Positions 36,136 through 48,417 are shown, counted from the stretch's first letter. The stretch: 64,000 nt of DNA from Malachius bipustulatus (GCA_910589415.1 OU342636.1:40191735-40255734); one strand, 5' to 3'. Notes: generated from the letters alone by a model not told the origin. Numbers and translations are program-made.

Positions 36136-39100
36136 CGCGACGGGAGCAAGAACTCTCCTACAAACCACCCTCACCTTCTCCTAGCGTACCTTCCCTTCCA
36201 TACAGCCATCGAATTGTGAGGAGTCAAAACAATTCAACATCTACCTCTCTCACATCAACTGTGCTCTCACCCCATCATTCCAGACATGACTTCCGGGTCC
36301 TACACATAAACATTCAGTCCCTTAACAACTCCGTGGATGGTCTGGGTATCATGATCTCTGATCTGGGATTTCCCGAGTTTGTTTGCTTAAACGAACATTT
36401 CTTAACATCTGACAACATTCAAAAGATCAAAATCGATCATTACAACCTTTCTTCTTCCTTCTGCAGGCAGTCAGATTACGGGGGCTCGGCTATCTATGGC
36501 AGGTCCGACATTCAGTGTAGGGTTGTTCATAACCTCTGCTCTCTTTCGCAGCCACTCGTGTGTGAAATATCGGCAACCGAAACCAAATTTCGGTCTCAGA
36601 AAGCACTAATTATATCTATATATCGATCACCTGCCTGCCCTGTAAGAGATTTCATTCGTCACCTAGACGGATTGCTTGACGTGGCCATCCGGATCACAAA
36701 TAACGTGGTTCTGGCTGCAGACTTCAATATTGACGTACTCTGTGAGAACGCCAACACCTCCAGCCTGACCGAGACTCTCTTCTCTTATGGTTTTCGACTT
36801 TGTTTTAGGGACCCAACAAGAGTTACCAACACCTCGTCAACATGCATCGATAACGTCGCGATTTCTGGTATTTTTCAGTTGCTCGATAGTCAAATCTTGC
36901 CAACTTTTCTATCAGACCACTTTGGACTGCATGTGGCCCTTGGAGTTTCTGAGACGGCCTGCACCCGCGGTCTCGCCGACAAACCCCTGATGACATGGAA
37001 GAGAGATATAAAAGACCCCCTTCTCCTTGCACAGCTGCAAAACGAACTCCGGCGTTTGGGCTGGCACAAAGTTCTGGATGCCCCTGATACGAATTCGAAA
37101 TACTCCTGCTTCTCTGACACTCTTTCATTCTACTTCGACAAATACTTCGCACTCAGGAGATGTAGAGTTCATGGGCCTAGACTCTCCAGTCCCAAGTGGC
37201 TCACCTCTGAAATTCGTCAACTATACGACACGATTAATCTCCTAAATCCTTTAATAAACACGTCCAACCAGCTGTTCAGAACTCAGCTGTGCAGCCTAAA
37301 GCGACGGTTTGGGTACCTGGTGAGGCAGGAGACCAAGCGCTGTAACGACGTCTTTATCAGTGAATCTGAAAATCCCATCAAAGCAGGATGGACCCTCATA
37401 AACAACCAATGCAAGTCAATAAACACTTCGCATAAAATCTTAGAACTTGAGTACCGAAGCAAGGTGACGACTGATCCTGAAGAAATGACAGAGATGCTCA
37501 ATTCCGTCTTTCTTTCAAATGACTCCCCCACATATAGTCACACCCACGGATCCAACATGTCAACACACGCCTCTTCTTCCTTCGTATTTTTTCCGACGTC
37601 ACCTCGGGAAATTATAGAAATAGTTTCTAGGTTTAAAAGTAAGAAGTCTTCGGGCTTGGACGAGATTCCCTCCTTTGTTGCCAGGTATTGCATTGCTGAG
37701 CTTGCTCAGCCATTATCAGAAATTTACAACAGTTCCTTTCAGACTGGTGTATTCCCCGAAGATCTCAAAGCAGCGTTAGTTAAGCCTATTTTTAAAAAGG
37801 GCGACGTCAAAAACCCTGAAAACTACCGACCGATTAGTCTACTATCGGTATTTGATAAAATTCTTGAATCTCTTGTCTCATCTCGTCTTATTGACTTTCT
37901 AGACAAAACAAAGATCCTTTCCCGCTCCCAGCATGGTTTTCTTAAAAACAGATCTACCCAGACGGCTCTTGTAGAGCTTACGGACTTCATATCTCAGGGT
38001 TTGGAGGAGGGGATGCGCACTGTGGGCTGGCTTTTGGATCTCTCCAAGGCCTTCGACAGTGTGTGCCACGAGTGCCTCCTTCGGAAACTGGAGAATGTCG
38101 GAGTTCGTGGATTGCCCCTTTCTTGGTTTACCAGCTACCTACAGGGAAGAACACAGGCGGTTCAGATTACTGGGTCTGATGGCCGACCTGTGCGATCACC
38201 CTTTGCTCCAGTCTCCTCTGGGGTGCCACAGGGTAGTGTTCTCGGTCCACTTCTTTTTCTTATCTTCATTAACGATCTGGGCCCCAAAATTACCTCCCCA
38301 AATTCACTCTGTGTTAACTATGCTGATGATACAACAATTCTTATTAGGATAAAACCAGGCGACCCTCCTAGTCTGATAGATACCATTCAACTCCCGTTGA
38401 AAAGAGCAAGTTTATGGCTCAGGGCCAATGAACTAAAACTTAACTTAGACAAAACTGAACTGATTGATTTTCACTCTAGCCGATCACGTCTTCCACCTTT
38501 ACCCTCCATACCCACCGATGGTGCCTTGATCGAGCCGAAGGGCGTGGTGAAGTTTTTGGGCTTCCACATCGACCAGAACCTAAACTGGGCGGCTCACACA
38601 GATCATTTGTGCCGTCGTCTTGCTAGTGTCTGCTTCCTTCTTAGACGCCTTCAGCACACGGTGTCCCCTGAGGTTCTTCTCTTTGCTTATTATGGGCATT
38701 TCATCAGCCACGTGAACTATGGGCTGGCCGTCTGGGGTGGGTCTGAGAGATCTCTGCGAAGGGTTTTTCTTCTTCAAAAGAGAGCGATTAGGATCCTGAC
38801 AGGCTTGTCAATGCAGCAGTCATGCAGAGGCCATTTCAGGCGGCTTGGGCTTCTTACCGTGCCTGCTTTGTATGTCTTCTCTCTGCTCAAACTGATCCAC
38901 AAAAATCAGGATAGACTTTTACCTTACCGATTCACGCATCACTACAGTACCAGGTTCAATTTGTTTAAACCTCCTAGACACCATCTGTCGTCTTCAGAAA
39001 GGACATTCACGTACGCATCTGTCAAATACCTGAACCACTTCAAAATAGATCCTGCAACTGTTGGGTTCTCAGCGTACAGTGCGTATCTCCGGAAACATCT

Positions 39101-39170
39101 CATGGAGTTGGAACCCTACACTACCTCTGATATACTGTCCTTCCACCCCCCATCCCTACCTGCAGTCTGA
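36132..39170 (+). CDS. Non-LTR retrotransposon B, ORF2: AP endonuclease + reverse transcriptase (intact)
   Basis: 1012 uninterrupted codons. Residues ~55-270 are an apurinic-type endonuclease: RVLHINIQSL (N60), CLNEHF (E88), GGSAIYGR, SIYRSP (165-168), AADFNID (D197), CIDNVAISG (D240) and LSDHFGL (SDH 261-263). Residues ~500-800 are the RT: KKSSGLDEIPSFV, VKPIFKKGDVKNPENYRPIS, SQHGFLKNRSTQTAL, LLDLSKAFDSV (catalytic D642), SGVPQGSVLGPLLFLIFIND, YADD (730-733) and KFLGFHID. There is no RNase H domain. The C-terminal stretch (CRGHFRRLGLLTVPALYVFS) is typical of Jockey/CR1-group proteins. It would nick target DNA and copy its RNA there. The frame begins with GTG in overlap with ORF1. All catalytic residues are present, so the protein may be active or recently so. 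Confidence 0.93.
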   Translation: MTRREQELSYKPPSPSPSVPSLPYSHRIVRSQNNSTSTSLTSTVLSPHHSRHDFRVLHINIQSLNNSVDGLGIMISDLGFPEFVCLNEHFLTSDNIQKIKIDHYNLSSSFCRQSDYGGSAIYGRSDIQCRVVHNLCSLSQPLVCEISATETKFRSQKALIISIYRSPACPVRDFIRHLDGLLDVAIRITNNVVLAADFNIDVLCENANTSSLTETLFSYGFRLCFRDPTRVTNTSSTCIDNVAISGIFQLLDSQILPTFLSDHFGLHVALGVSETACTRGLADKPLMTWKRDIKDPLLLAQLQNELRRLGWHKVLDAPDTNSKYSCFSDTLSFYFDKYFALRRCRVHGPRLSSPKWLTSEIRQLYDTINLLNPLINTSNQLFRTQLCSLKRRFGYLVRQETKRCNDVFISESENPIKAGWTLINNQCKSINTSHKILELEYRSKVTTDPEEMTEMLNSVFLSNDSPTYSHTHGSNMSTHASSSFVFFPTSPREIIEIVSRFKSKKSSGLDEIPSFVARYCIAELAQPLSEIYNSSFQTGVFPEDLKAALVKPIFKKGDVKNPENYRPISLLSVFDKILESLVSSRLIDFLDKTKILSRSQHGFLKNRSTQTALVELTDFISQGLEEGMRTVGWLLDLSKAFDSVCHECLLRKLENVGVRGLPLSWFTSYLQGRTQAVQITGSDGRPVRSPFAPVSSGVPQGSVLGPLLFLIFINDLGPKITSPNSLCVNYADDTTILIRIKPGDPPSLIDTIQLPLKRASLWLRANELKLNLDKTELIDFHSSRSRLPPLPSIPTDGALIEPKGVVKFLGFHIDQNLNWAAHTDHLCRRLASVCFLLRRLQHTVSPEVLLFAYYGHFISHVNYGLAVWGGSERSLRRVFLLQKRAIRILTGLSMQQSCRGHFRRLGLLTVPALYVFSLLKLIHKNQDRLLPYRFTHHYSTRFNLFKPPRHHLSSSERTFTYASVKYLNHFKIDPATVGFSAYSAYLRKHLMELEPYTTSDILSFHPPSLPAV

Positions 39171-39440
39171 TATTAAAACACCTAAAACTCAAAGCCTTGA
39201 TCCATCCTTATCATAGAGATGGAACTATGCCTCGATCGAGAACTGATTTCTTTTGTGTCTCTGCGCGTCTCGACCCTCACTGTTCCCGGCGTTATGCTGA
39301 CATGCTGTGTGTTTTAAAAATTTTTACTGTTTGTCTTTATGTTTGTTTTTATAATTTCTGTAATGACGCTGTTGTACTGAGCAATGACTGTTGTAATTCA
39401 AGTACAATAAAGAAATTTGTAATTGTAATTGTAATTGTAA
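39171..39440 (+). repeat. 3' UTR and (ATTGTA)n tail of non-LTR element B
   Basis: After the ORF2 stop there is a ~230-bp 3' UTR, then AATAAA near 39405, then TTGTAATTGTAATTGTAATT (from 39418). A short hexamer array instead of poly(A) is usual at the 3' end of some CR1/I/Jockey-group elements. The flanking DNA after 39440 gave no clear target duplication. Confidence 0.8.
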
Positions 39441-40152
39441 AATATGTCAATATTTCAAATAACAGTTTAAATTATCAAACTTTAGCTGAGTTAACTCTGC
39501 CGTCGCTTCACAATAATTTGCGATCTTAAAATATAACATGGCAATTTAATTGTTGCAAAACAGTATTTAACTTTCAATACTTCACAAGTCTCACTTCTAG
39601 GAGTCTCACCTATGGCTTTCATGAACTGGGGCCAAAATTTAAATTGAGGAAAATTAGGTAGAGCTTTCGAAATTCGTAGGCTTTCTCTTTCTGGCTCAGC
39701 TTCTGGGAGATAAACAAAGTTTGGCGTACTTACTTTGATAGAAAATCGGCGTCTGCATTGGATTACCTTCAGCGTTGAGCCTATTCATAGATTGGAATCG
39801 TTTCTTTGCATTGGACAGTTTGCTTCTCCCAAAAGGGCAAGGAATAATTTTATCAAGACTGAAGACGGTGGTGTAACAGGCATTACAACATTGAAATAAC
39901 GAAAAACCCAGGTACGTTGGTACTTATTTGGTTCACAACTGGTTATTAATGTTATTATTATTATTTTAAAAACAGCTACTGTCTATGTTTGTGGTAATTA
40001 GAACCGCTTTAATTAAAGAGGCTCACTTGAAGAAAGTTATCTTTGGAAAATCCGAAGAGTTTAAGGGTGTTGATGAGGAGAGTTAAAAATGGTCGACGTC
40101 GCGACTTTTATATCTCGCAATTTATTGAACACGGGTTTTCGCTTTCTTATAG
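39441..40152. other. Unassigned DNA
   Basis: No gene or repeat recognised. Confidence 0.35.
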
Positions 40153-40300
40153 TGAAACGTATTATTTTACCAAGAGCGAAAACAATATAATCTCGAGCAT
40201 GAGATTATCAAAAATTAACGGTACGTGGGTTGAGCTGCTAGACCAGGAGGATTCACAACAAACCAGGAACCTCAACAGAACGATAGGTACTCTTTATTAA
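40153..40300 (-). mobile_element. Divergent LTR fragment related to copies A-E
   Basis: Starts TGAAACGTATTATTTTACC, like the reversed LTR end. It then has GAGCATGAGA, GTGGGTTGAGCTGCTAGACC, AGGAGGATTCACAACAA and ACGATAGGTACTCTTTATTA in the same order as the LTR 3' end, with many differences. Only ~150 bp remains, covering the polyadenylation signal (AATAAAGAGTACCT) to the LTR end. It may come from a related family or an older insertion. Confidence 0.65.
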
Positions 40301-41647
40301 TATCACTATATAATCGTGGGAAATTTGGGTTGGATTCTTTTTTATTGAACAAGAATTGTCTTGGGTCTCAAAAATTTTTAGAGTTCTTTTCAAAAATTAT
40401 GGGATCATTTATCTCAATTACATACATAATTTTAAAAGAAAATATGATAAGTGTTACCTTTCAATGGATATTTCATTAAATGAAAATGTTGATTTTGGAT
40501 AAGCTTTAAGAATTTATAAACTAAATTAATTTACGTATGATATTTTATCTCAAGAGTCAAATGCGATGTATATCGAGTTGAATTTTTTATTCGCATGACC
40601 TCTCTGATTTTGAATTAAGAGCCGCAAAATTTTAATCAGATCCACACTACACATACCATATGAAAGATTGGAAGTGAATTTTGAATTTAATATAATCTAA
40701 ACTGTTTAATAATACATATTATAAAAAAGAAAGTATATGTTATATCTTTTGCGACATGCCTCGTATAAATAAACGATCGAAAATTAGATCTGATGCGATA
40801 CGCGTTCGGAATAGGAATAAATATACGCAATTGCGAATCGTCCAATGAAACTTTCGACACAATTTTCGAATCATAATTGATGAAAAAGTCATTGACTCGA
40901 ATACACGGTTTGAACTAGCTCTTCACCAGGCGAATCAAATGATCTACAATAATAATTATTCCATTGTCCTAAATGCGTGGGCGTGTGCCGTTAATTTCAA
41001 TTTTGATACAATCTCAACAGAACACAATCATAAGCGTATACTAACCTTTTTATCTTTAACCGGAGAAAGAGTAATAGCTATTATTTGTTATCAATGGAGA
41101 AAAGTGTGTGAATTATTATAATGATAGTTTCTCCACTCTAATGTGTCGGTGGAACAAGATGATGTGTTTTCATACGAGACCTTTGTTTTCTCGGTTTTAA
41201 TTTATTTGCTACTTTTGTTCTGATAAAAAATTTAAAAACTTTCTTAAAATTTGAGAATAAGTTCAAGTCATGTGCTTTCAGGCGTTTTTTGTCGTTATTT
41301 TTAGCTTCTGTTTAGTTGTAGTCAATCGAAACATAAATAATGTTGTACAGGATGCCCCTCAAAGGTACCATCAGTTCTATCGCAGATACGTGACCTAAAT
41401 ATTTGCCAATTTAACCGAAGTTATTTATGTCTAAAAGCGTCCCGTTTTCAAGATCACCCCTTTAACGAGGGCCGACTAAATACACATTTTCCAGAATAAG
41501 TCAAAAATGGATTAATGAGAAACTGTAGATAGGTTACGGTGTACAAACTGGCAGCTCTCGACTGGCACGCTCACCAGGCGATGGTTTTTAGTTTCACCGA
41601 CGGCCGCCGCGCAGCGATACTGATCATTCCAGTCTTAAATTCAAATA
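40301..41647. other. Unassigned DNA
   Basis: AT-rich. No gene recognised. An ACAGGATGCCCCTCAAAGGT motif near 41350 resembles repeat ends seen elsewhere. Confidence 0.35.
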
Positions 41648-41884
41648 TAAAGGTATGCTTCCACCAAAGGAACATTGAGGAACTTTTATGTTTCTGTTTC
41701 CTTTTTTCGAAAATGTTCTACAAATTTTCTGAATGTTCCACTCGGTTTCTGTTCCAATTTCAGATTGTTCCTTCTTGTCGCCGGTTTCCATTTCGAGCGG
41801 TAAACTTCAAAGGAAAATCAGCAAGACGAAACTTGTGGCTACATAAAAGTTCCTCAATGTTCCTTTGGTGGAAACATACCTTTA
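41648..41884. mobile_element. MITE with 43-bp terminal inverted repeats
   Basis: TAAAGGTATGCTTCCACCAA at 41648 is mirrored by the right end (GGTGGAAACATACCTTTA, to 41884). The arms continue for ~43 bp through AAGGAACATTGAGGAACTTT with one mismatch. The centre contains several GTTCC/GGAAC-like words. An open frame over it (41539-41907) is a by-product of the repeat. Confidence 0.8.
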
Positions 41885-43344
41885 GATTTCAAACATCGTG
41901 GTTTTGAACGTTCGGAGAAAACGGTGATTCTGCGCTATTAATTAAAGGGACAATCGACACGACTTATCTCTTTCTTCGTAGACACGACGCAATTCAGACC
42001 GGTTCGACTTCGTCTCGGGAATTTCATGTGAATTCTCGTCAGCAAGCACCCGAAATTATCAAAGTTTTGTATTAGTGATGAATTGCAGATAAAATGAAGT
42101 TTTTCGAAAATGTGATGCTGAAACCTGAATATAGTTCTTAGTCACCGGGTCCAGGTTTAACCACAAACATGGTCAGGAGGTGCTGTACCTACTTGTACTC
42201 GTAGTGGGATAGAGGACAAAAAATTATTTGAGAATAAAATAGGAAAAGTCTTCTTAATTCGACATTTACTTGTTTTTACGACTGTTTTTTAATTCAAACA
42301 TTGATTTCTATTATTTTTTCACTCTTTTTTCTCAAAGATTTTTTTATATTGCCAAAGTTCTAGGCATAGCCTAAAACACTGGTCAAATAAGTTTCAGCAT
42401 CTCTTAAACCAAGCGGTATCAAAATTTCACAAGAGTAAAAAAATAATAAAAATGAATGCTTGATCTAAAAAGCAATCAATACCTTCGAACCAGAAGCGTA
42501 GGTACGCAGGAATAAGTTGCGAGTTAACGTGTTCTCCAACCCCCGTTCCCTATGCTCGAGCTTCGATACTCTGTGACCAAAATCTAACAGAAAGTGTGGC
42601 GTGATGAGAAAATTGCTACCTTGAAAGTATCTTGAAAGAGGAATGCTTGTGAAAAATGGCTGACAGTCAGACTAGGCGCCTCGGCGGCGGCCGCCGGTGA
42701 AGCTAAAACCTTGTGCACCGCTTTGGGTAGACAGGTGCGGGTCTGTCTACATCGTGGTGCTATCAAGAATGCGTTACCCTGGTAAGCGTCAGTGTCGGTA
42801 ACACAGATATCCTATTACTAGTCAGTGTCGGTAATACAGGTATCCTCCGAAGTTGAGCGTATTATATGGTTGAACGTTGAACTCCAGTTTCACGTTTCAC
42901 CCTTTTTTCTACATATTATTTTTTTCATTAGAGTTGTCCCTGACCTTGATCAGAGGTGTCCCATTCAAGTTGAATTTTCTGGTTGACGCTCAAGTCTTTG
43001 CTTAAGATTTTATGTAGGTAACTGACGCGGATTTAATTCATGATCGCAAATCCTGTTCAAAGTCCAGTACTTCATCAAGCATATTTTTTTATCAAGCAGT
43101 TTTACCAATATTTATCTGTACTTTTCTCCATAACAGAGTTTTTTTCCACAATTATTATAATAAACGCTTCTAAGATGACAAGTCTCCGGCCTAAGCAGTG
43201 CCTTGTGCCTTCTTGTGTTAATGTAATTAGATTTCTTTAAATGAAGAAGATGGATTTGATCAGCTTGAGAAGGCGGTGAGCGAACGTATACTGATAAGGC
43301 ATTACCTGATTTTTTTCATACGCAATGAAACCACTTCCCTCTCC
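41885..43344. other. Unassigned DNA
   Basis: A short duplicated block, AGTGTCGGTAA, occurs at about 42791 and 42822. There is a GC-rich patch near 42676-42700. No recognised gene. Confidence 0.4.
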
Positions 43345-43860
43345 CTCCGTTTTTGAGGGTGCTGAACGATGGCGTAGCGCATCTTGCGGGTTGCGTTCAC
43401 CCCCTATAGGCCAAAAACCACCCCTTGTTAAAAATCTCAGTTCTAGTGCCCCCGGTCGGAAAAAAACGCGTGCAACTCGCTTCTAGGGATGCCTTTATCT
43501 GCTTTAACTGCCCGTCACCCTACGCCCACCCCCTTGGCCAAGAACAACCCACCAAGGGGGTTGAAAATGTTTTTTTTTTCTTATAATCCTGAATATTTCT
43601 GCATTCTCCCATTTTCGAGGGTGCTGAACATGATGGGCACTACCTTAGACCTCTACCACCCAGTTTTATCCTCCCAAATCGGGGAAAACACCCTCAAAGG
43701 GGGTTGAAAATGTGTTTTTTTATTAATTGGGCAACCTGCCACATTCTCCCGTTTTCAAGGGTGCTGAACACGATAGTCACTACCTTAGACCTCTACCATC
43801 CCTCTAAATTGACAAAATCACTCTCCAATGGGGTTGAAATTTTTTTTTTTACTTTACATA
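43345..43860. repeat. Degenerate ~130-140-bp tandem repeat
   Basis: TTTTCGAGGGTGCTGAACA-like words occur at about 43350, 43612 and 43752. GGGGGTTGAAAATGT-like words occur at about 43557 and 43699, with a weaker one at 43836. ACTACCTTAGACCTCTACCA is repeated at about 43641 and 43780. The unit length drifts, so this is an old array. Confidence 0.75.
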
Positions 43861-45116
43861 GTTTATTAGTCTTGGGGTTAAAATTGAACATTTTCAATAT
43901 AGACTGCATGTCGGTGGTAACTTCAGAAGCTTTAGCTATCGATTTTTTGTATAAAGGTATCTCGATACAGGTCGCTCATCTACAGTGCTTCCGTACGTCA
44001 TTTTATGAATTTTCTCGCAGTTTCAATAAAAAAATTAATCAAAGTTGAATTGACTCTTTTCATGCGATTTTTAGCTAAACTTTGATGACTGGTTCCTGCG
44101 CGAATGAATTCTAAAAGTTAATAAAGTAACGGAAAATAAACATCTTTAATTTTTACATCTTTAGGGAAGCAAAAATAATTTGGGTCACTTACAGGGTAGC
44201 CAGAAAGTCTGGCAACGGTCTTTCAGTTTAAAATTTTGAAAAAAAAATACAAAAACAGGTCAATTTTAACTTAATTCACTTTCTATTAATGCAAATTTTT
44301 CTACAGGGTGTTTCTTAGCTCAGTGACATTGTTTATTTTTTCAAAAGAACATCCTGTACCTATATTATTGTTTTTTCATTTTAATATTTCAAGAAAAAAA
44401 AAATGTGTAGGCGATGCACTTACACAAAACATATAATGAAAACTACCTACCATTGAGAGGTTGACGCCCCAAAATATAACTAAAAATGACAGACCGACCA
44501 GGTAGGGAATATTTTAAATTCAGAAATAAAAGAAACTTTTTTAATAGTTCAGAAAAGGAGATGTAAAATATAACAAGAAGGTTTTACAGTAACATAGCCT
44601 TAATTTGTACGATTTTAGCGACTCCCTGTATTCCATATCTCATATAGTTGGCCTTTATGGCCTGGGCAGGTTTTTGCGCCAGTATGTACTTTCAGAGGTT
44701 TCAGATCGTTTCAGTGATCGTGACTCGAATGATTGAATGAATAGAGCTCAGTGTTGTTGTTGATCGTGACCTAGTTGCGGTTTTTTGAACTCATGCTGTT
44801 CAAATTAAGAATAATGCAGCACTCCCTAACATTGTTGTCAAATCAGTGATATATTTGCAATGCGAAATTACTTCATGCGTTAGAAAAATAAATTATTTAA
44901 TATTCTATTTTTTTTTATCCTGTCATAATCTTATGAAAAGGTAGCAACTGGTAACATAATCAGGTAGGTCAGGCTCCTCGCTCGTATATCTATCGTGAAA
45001 ACATTATCAGTGACATTTTAATAAAATATTCGTCTAATCCATTCGCATATAGGCTCGTGGTAAAGATAAACCGTGGTTTATGACATTCAGGTTCATCTTT
45101 AAAAATCTAGTTACTT
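43861..45116. other. Unassigned DNA
   Basis: No gene recognised. Repeat-end-like ACAGGGTAGCC (about 44192) and ACAGGGTGTTTCTTAGCTCA (about 44305) motifs are present. Confidence 0.35.
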
Positions 45117-46091
45117 TGAAACGAACTATTCAACCCCTAGAGGGGAAAATAGTCGCTGAGAGCATGAGACAAGAAAAAACAAGGGTCGTAGGTTGAGTCG
45201 CTAGTCTGAGAGGGTCAACAATAACAAGCAGGTCAGCAGAACAACAGGTACTCTTTATTGAAAAATATATCACAGTTATTATCACAAAATATTAACTTGA
45301 GCACGGTTAACAACAATAATAAGGAACAAGAGCGTGTAGAATCTGAATGAACTGATCGGTTAAAACTTGGTAGGCAAAGGCACTTAGCTTCGTAGGGTCT
45401 TCGGAGCGAGGGTAAAAGTTTAGCTGGTGGTAAACTTGGTTTCAGGTACAACCCATGTGCTGCCTTCTTGTTAGAAGAAGAACCTTGCTTCCAGGAAAGA
45501 GTTGGTTTCGGGAGTAAAAGTTGCCAACCAGGGAAAAAGCTGTAATTTCATTGGTATCAGAAACACTCTTGCATTAATGAACGGTCCGATCGAGTCTGCT
45601 TGCCGAGGGTACATAAAATGATGTCCCGTCCTCAAGATAGGTTAGAATCAAAAATGTGATTGACGAAGTTTTACAAGCGGAGCGAAACTCGATCGGATTT
45701 AAAAGAATTAAAATTAGCATACGGTATTAAGAAAATATGATCGGTATAATTCTAGCACAATTAACAAAATCATTCTACAACACTCACCAAGCCAAAAACT
45801 TGAGGGATGGTTATAATAATTTAAGTGAAGGTTCACAACGCCATTTCGCTAAAAATTCCCTGTGTTTGCGGAAACGACCTTCCTCTAGCGAATTCCAGGA
45901 GAGAAAAGAAGGTGAAAACGCGTTCACCTGCGTTCCGGGTTGGAACTCGACAATCGAGGTTACGAAACTCGAAGCCGCCCGCCGGCTGTGTTTACGTCGC
46001 ACTAAAAGCACCATCACTCACTCACTGCGCGCGCCCGCCGTTGTCTCTGTGTCGCTGGCATTTAGCCGGTACGTACAGGGTGTACGTTACA
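45117..46091 (-). mobile_element. Solo LTR, copy D, TSD ACTT
   Basis: On the minus strand it runs TGTAACGTACA (46091) to GTTCGTTTCA (45117). ACTT immediately flanks both ends (45113-45116 and 46092-46095). There is no PBS outside, so it is a true solo LTR, usually formed by recombination between the two LTRs of a full element. It keeps AATAAAGAG near 45255 and the GC-rich TG end. The minisatellite is short here, which accounts for its 975-bp length against 1203 bp in copy E. Confidence 0.9.
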
Positions 46092-46199
46092 ACTTTTCAA
46101 AAGATTGAAACAAGTATTTATATTTATTTATATGGATTGGCTGATGGTCTGATGACGTTATTTTCCTTATATTAGCTTTAGTCGCCCTCGCAACGGTCG

Positions 46200-47110
46200 G
46201 TCACTCTGATTTCTGAATCATATGCTGACTCATTCAGGTTTGACGTAGACAGATTCCGAATCCCCTTCTTCGTTCCTGTGAATCACTGGAGCGAACACGC
46301 ACTTCAGGTTTGTGAATCTTTAGCAGTTCATAAAGTGTAGGTGTCCTGGTTTTGGTATTCTATTATGTGTCTATTAGAAGAATCGTTTCATAACCAGCTC
46401 GTTGTCTTGATCAGGGATCGTGGTTTTGACTAGCTGGCTAGTCTTTCGGAAGATGCGATTCGTAGGTTTTTTAGAAAGTACTTTGTATGTTTGAGGGGTC
46501 AAGATCATTTTAATTTTCTCCTCATAGTCTCTGGAATTCAATACAGTCGTGACATTTGCCTTATCTGCAAAAGGAGTAATGATGCTTTTATATATTTATG
46601 TTGAGACTCCTGAATGCAGCTCTTTCATGTCTGGTGGGTGATGTTACTTTTTGGAGGCTTGACTTGTTCTAAGATTTCGACACGTTGGATTTCTTCAGCA
46701 GTGTCGTGTGATATCTGTCGTTTACCATGTTCAATAGTCGTTGCTATGTCCTCAACTAGCAGGGTGGAGGATGATGTAATAGCAGAATTTCCTCCTTTGG
46801 TCAGCGGGGATGTTTCCTCGACATTCAAGTGGAGGTCCGATAGGTTGAGAACTATACGGGAAATATTGAGAGAAAATGGTGCTCCCTCGGCTCAGCGGTC
46901 ATATTTCTTCTTTCATTTAACTGTGGTGGATCTTAGTTTTGCAACCATAGACTCGTATGTAATCTTCTTCATGAAATCCAAGTCAGGAGCATTCAGAACA
47001 AGATCTTGGCGGGTATGGCAGATGGGTTTCTTCAGGATACTTCGGACGATCATAAATAGGGTGTTATGCATCTATCCGAAAATGCCTTTTTTGGCGTATA
47101 AGAAGGAAAG
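46200..47110 (-). pseudogene. PLE pseudogene 2, N-terminal part of reverse transcriptase
   Basis: The minus strand reads NAPDLDFMKKITYESMVAKL, then ETSPLTKGGNSAITSSST and VEDIATTIEHGKRQISHDTA, the variable N-terminal part of PLE proteins. Then FADKANVTTVLNSRDYEEKI, the PLE segment before the RT fingers (DKGNATVVxxxxDYxxKI), and LTPQTYKVLSKKPTNRIFRK, and then KIHKPEVRVRS, the LPKIHKxxxPLRP motif. Downstream the sequence jumps to a piece homologous to 33600-33680, so the RT palm has been deleted. Stops and frameshifts are present. It is the same broad family as PLE pseudogene 1. Confidence 0.75.
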
Positions 47111-47856
47111 AATAATGTCAGTATCTTTGCAGCAAAAGTTCTATCTTCTCTGAATCATCCTTTAAAATTTTGGAAAGAATGTGAAGATAGTCCAAATGGG
47201 ACTGTTATATATAAAGTCATTAGTCTGCTTAACATTTATATTTTGTCCTTAGTTCCATTATTACGATCCTAAGAATTTTATTGCGATATGGAATTCGCAT
47301 GTAAAAGAAGACACAGTAATCATGTGCTTGATTCAGGTCCAGCAAGTACACTCTTCATTGTTGAATCCCAAAATTCTACCCCAAAATTTATTGGAAATCT
47401 CTCCATATAGTCTTAGAAGCAAAAACACTTAACAATCGCTTGCTGGTGAGCAAAGTTTCCATAGTTTCCAAGTCGCAATGGCCGAAACGACCATCACACG
47501 TTTTCAAACGATGATGCTACGTTTAGGTAACAGCACAACATAAAAATGATCTGCTTGATAGGAATTTTATGAATTCCCAAAACCAGCCTATGAAGTGCTG
47601 CGGTTAACTTTTTTACTGGATTACTGAAAGGTAAGCCAAAAAAGAGGAAAAAGCGATGTGAGATTCCATTAAAGCTGCGTTTATGTACTCTAAAGTTACT
47701 AAAGCCGCTGACTAAAACCTTTTCAAAGGTTGATGGGTGGTATGAAGCGTGGTGTTCATTCATGTTATTTTTCATGAAAATCTTCAATTCTTCACTAGAT
47801 TACACAAAAAGAAACAACAATAAAACGTTCAGGAAAAGAAAAAAACTGGTCTCGGT
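47111..47856. other. Unassigned DNA
   Basis: No recognised gene. The 97-codon minus frame at 47494-47787 may be a PLE-related scrap, but I cannot support that. Confidence 0.3.
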
Positions 47857-48417
47857 TGTAACGTACACCTTGTACGTACCGGCTAAATGCCAGCAATACG
47901 GAGACAACGGCGGGCGCGCGCAGTGAGTGAGTGATGGTGGGTTTTAGTGCATCGGCCGACTGGAGGCCTCGAGTTTGTCGAGCCTCGTCGACCTCGACTG
48001 TCAAGTTGCAATCAGGTGCGTTTCATCATCATACCTGCGTTTTCACTCTCTTTCTCTCCTGGAAATTCGCGGGCGGATGAAGGGTCCGCAAACACCTTAA
48101 GTTTCCTGAAATGGCGTCATGAACTTTCACGTTAATTATTATAAGAATCAACTACGTTTTTGGCTTGGTGAGTGTCGTAAAATGATTTTCTTAATTGTGT
48201 TAGAATTATACAGATCATATTTTCTTAATACCGTATGCTAATTAATTACAGCTTTTAAATCCGATCGAGTTTCGCTCCGCTTGTAAAACTTTTGCCGATC
48301 ACATGTTTGATCTTAACATATCTTGAGGACGGGACATCATTTTATGTACCCTCGGCAAGCAGACTCGATCGGACCGTTCATTAATGCAAGAGTGTTTCTG
48401 ATACACATGAAATTACA

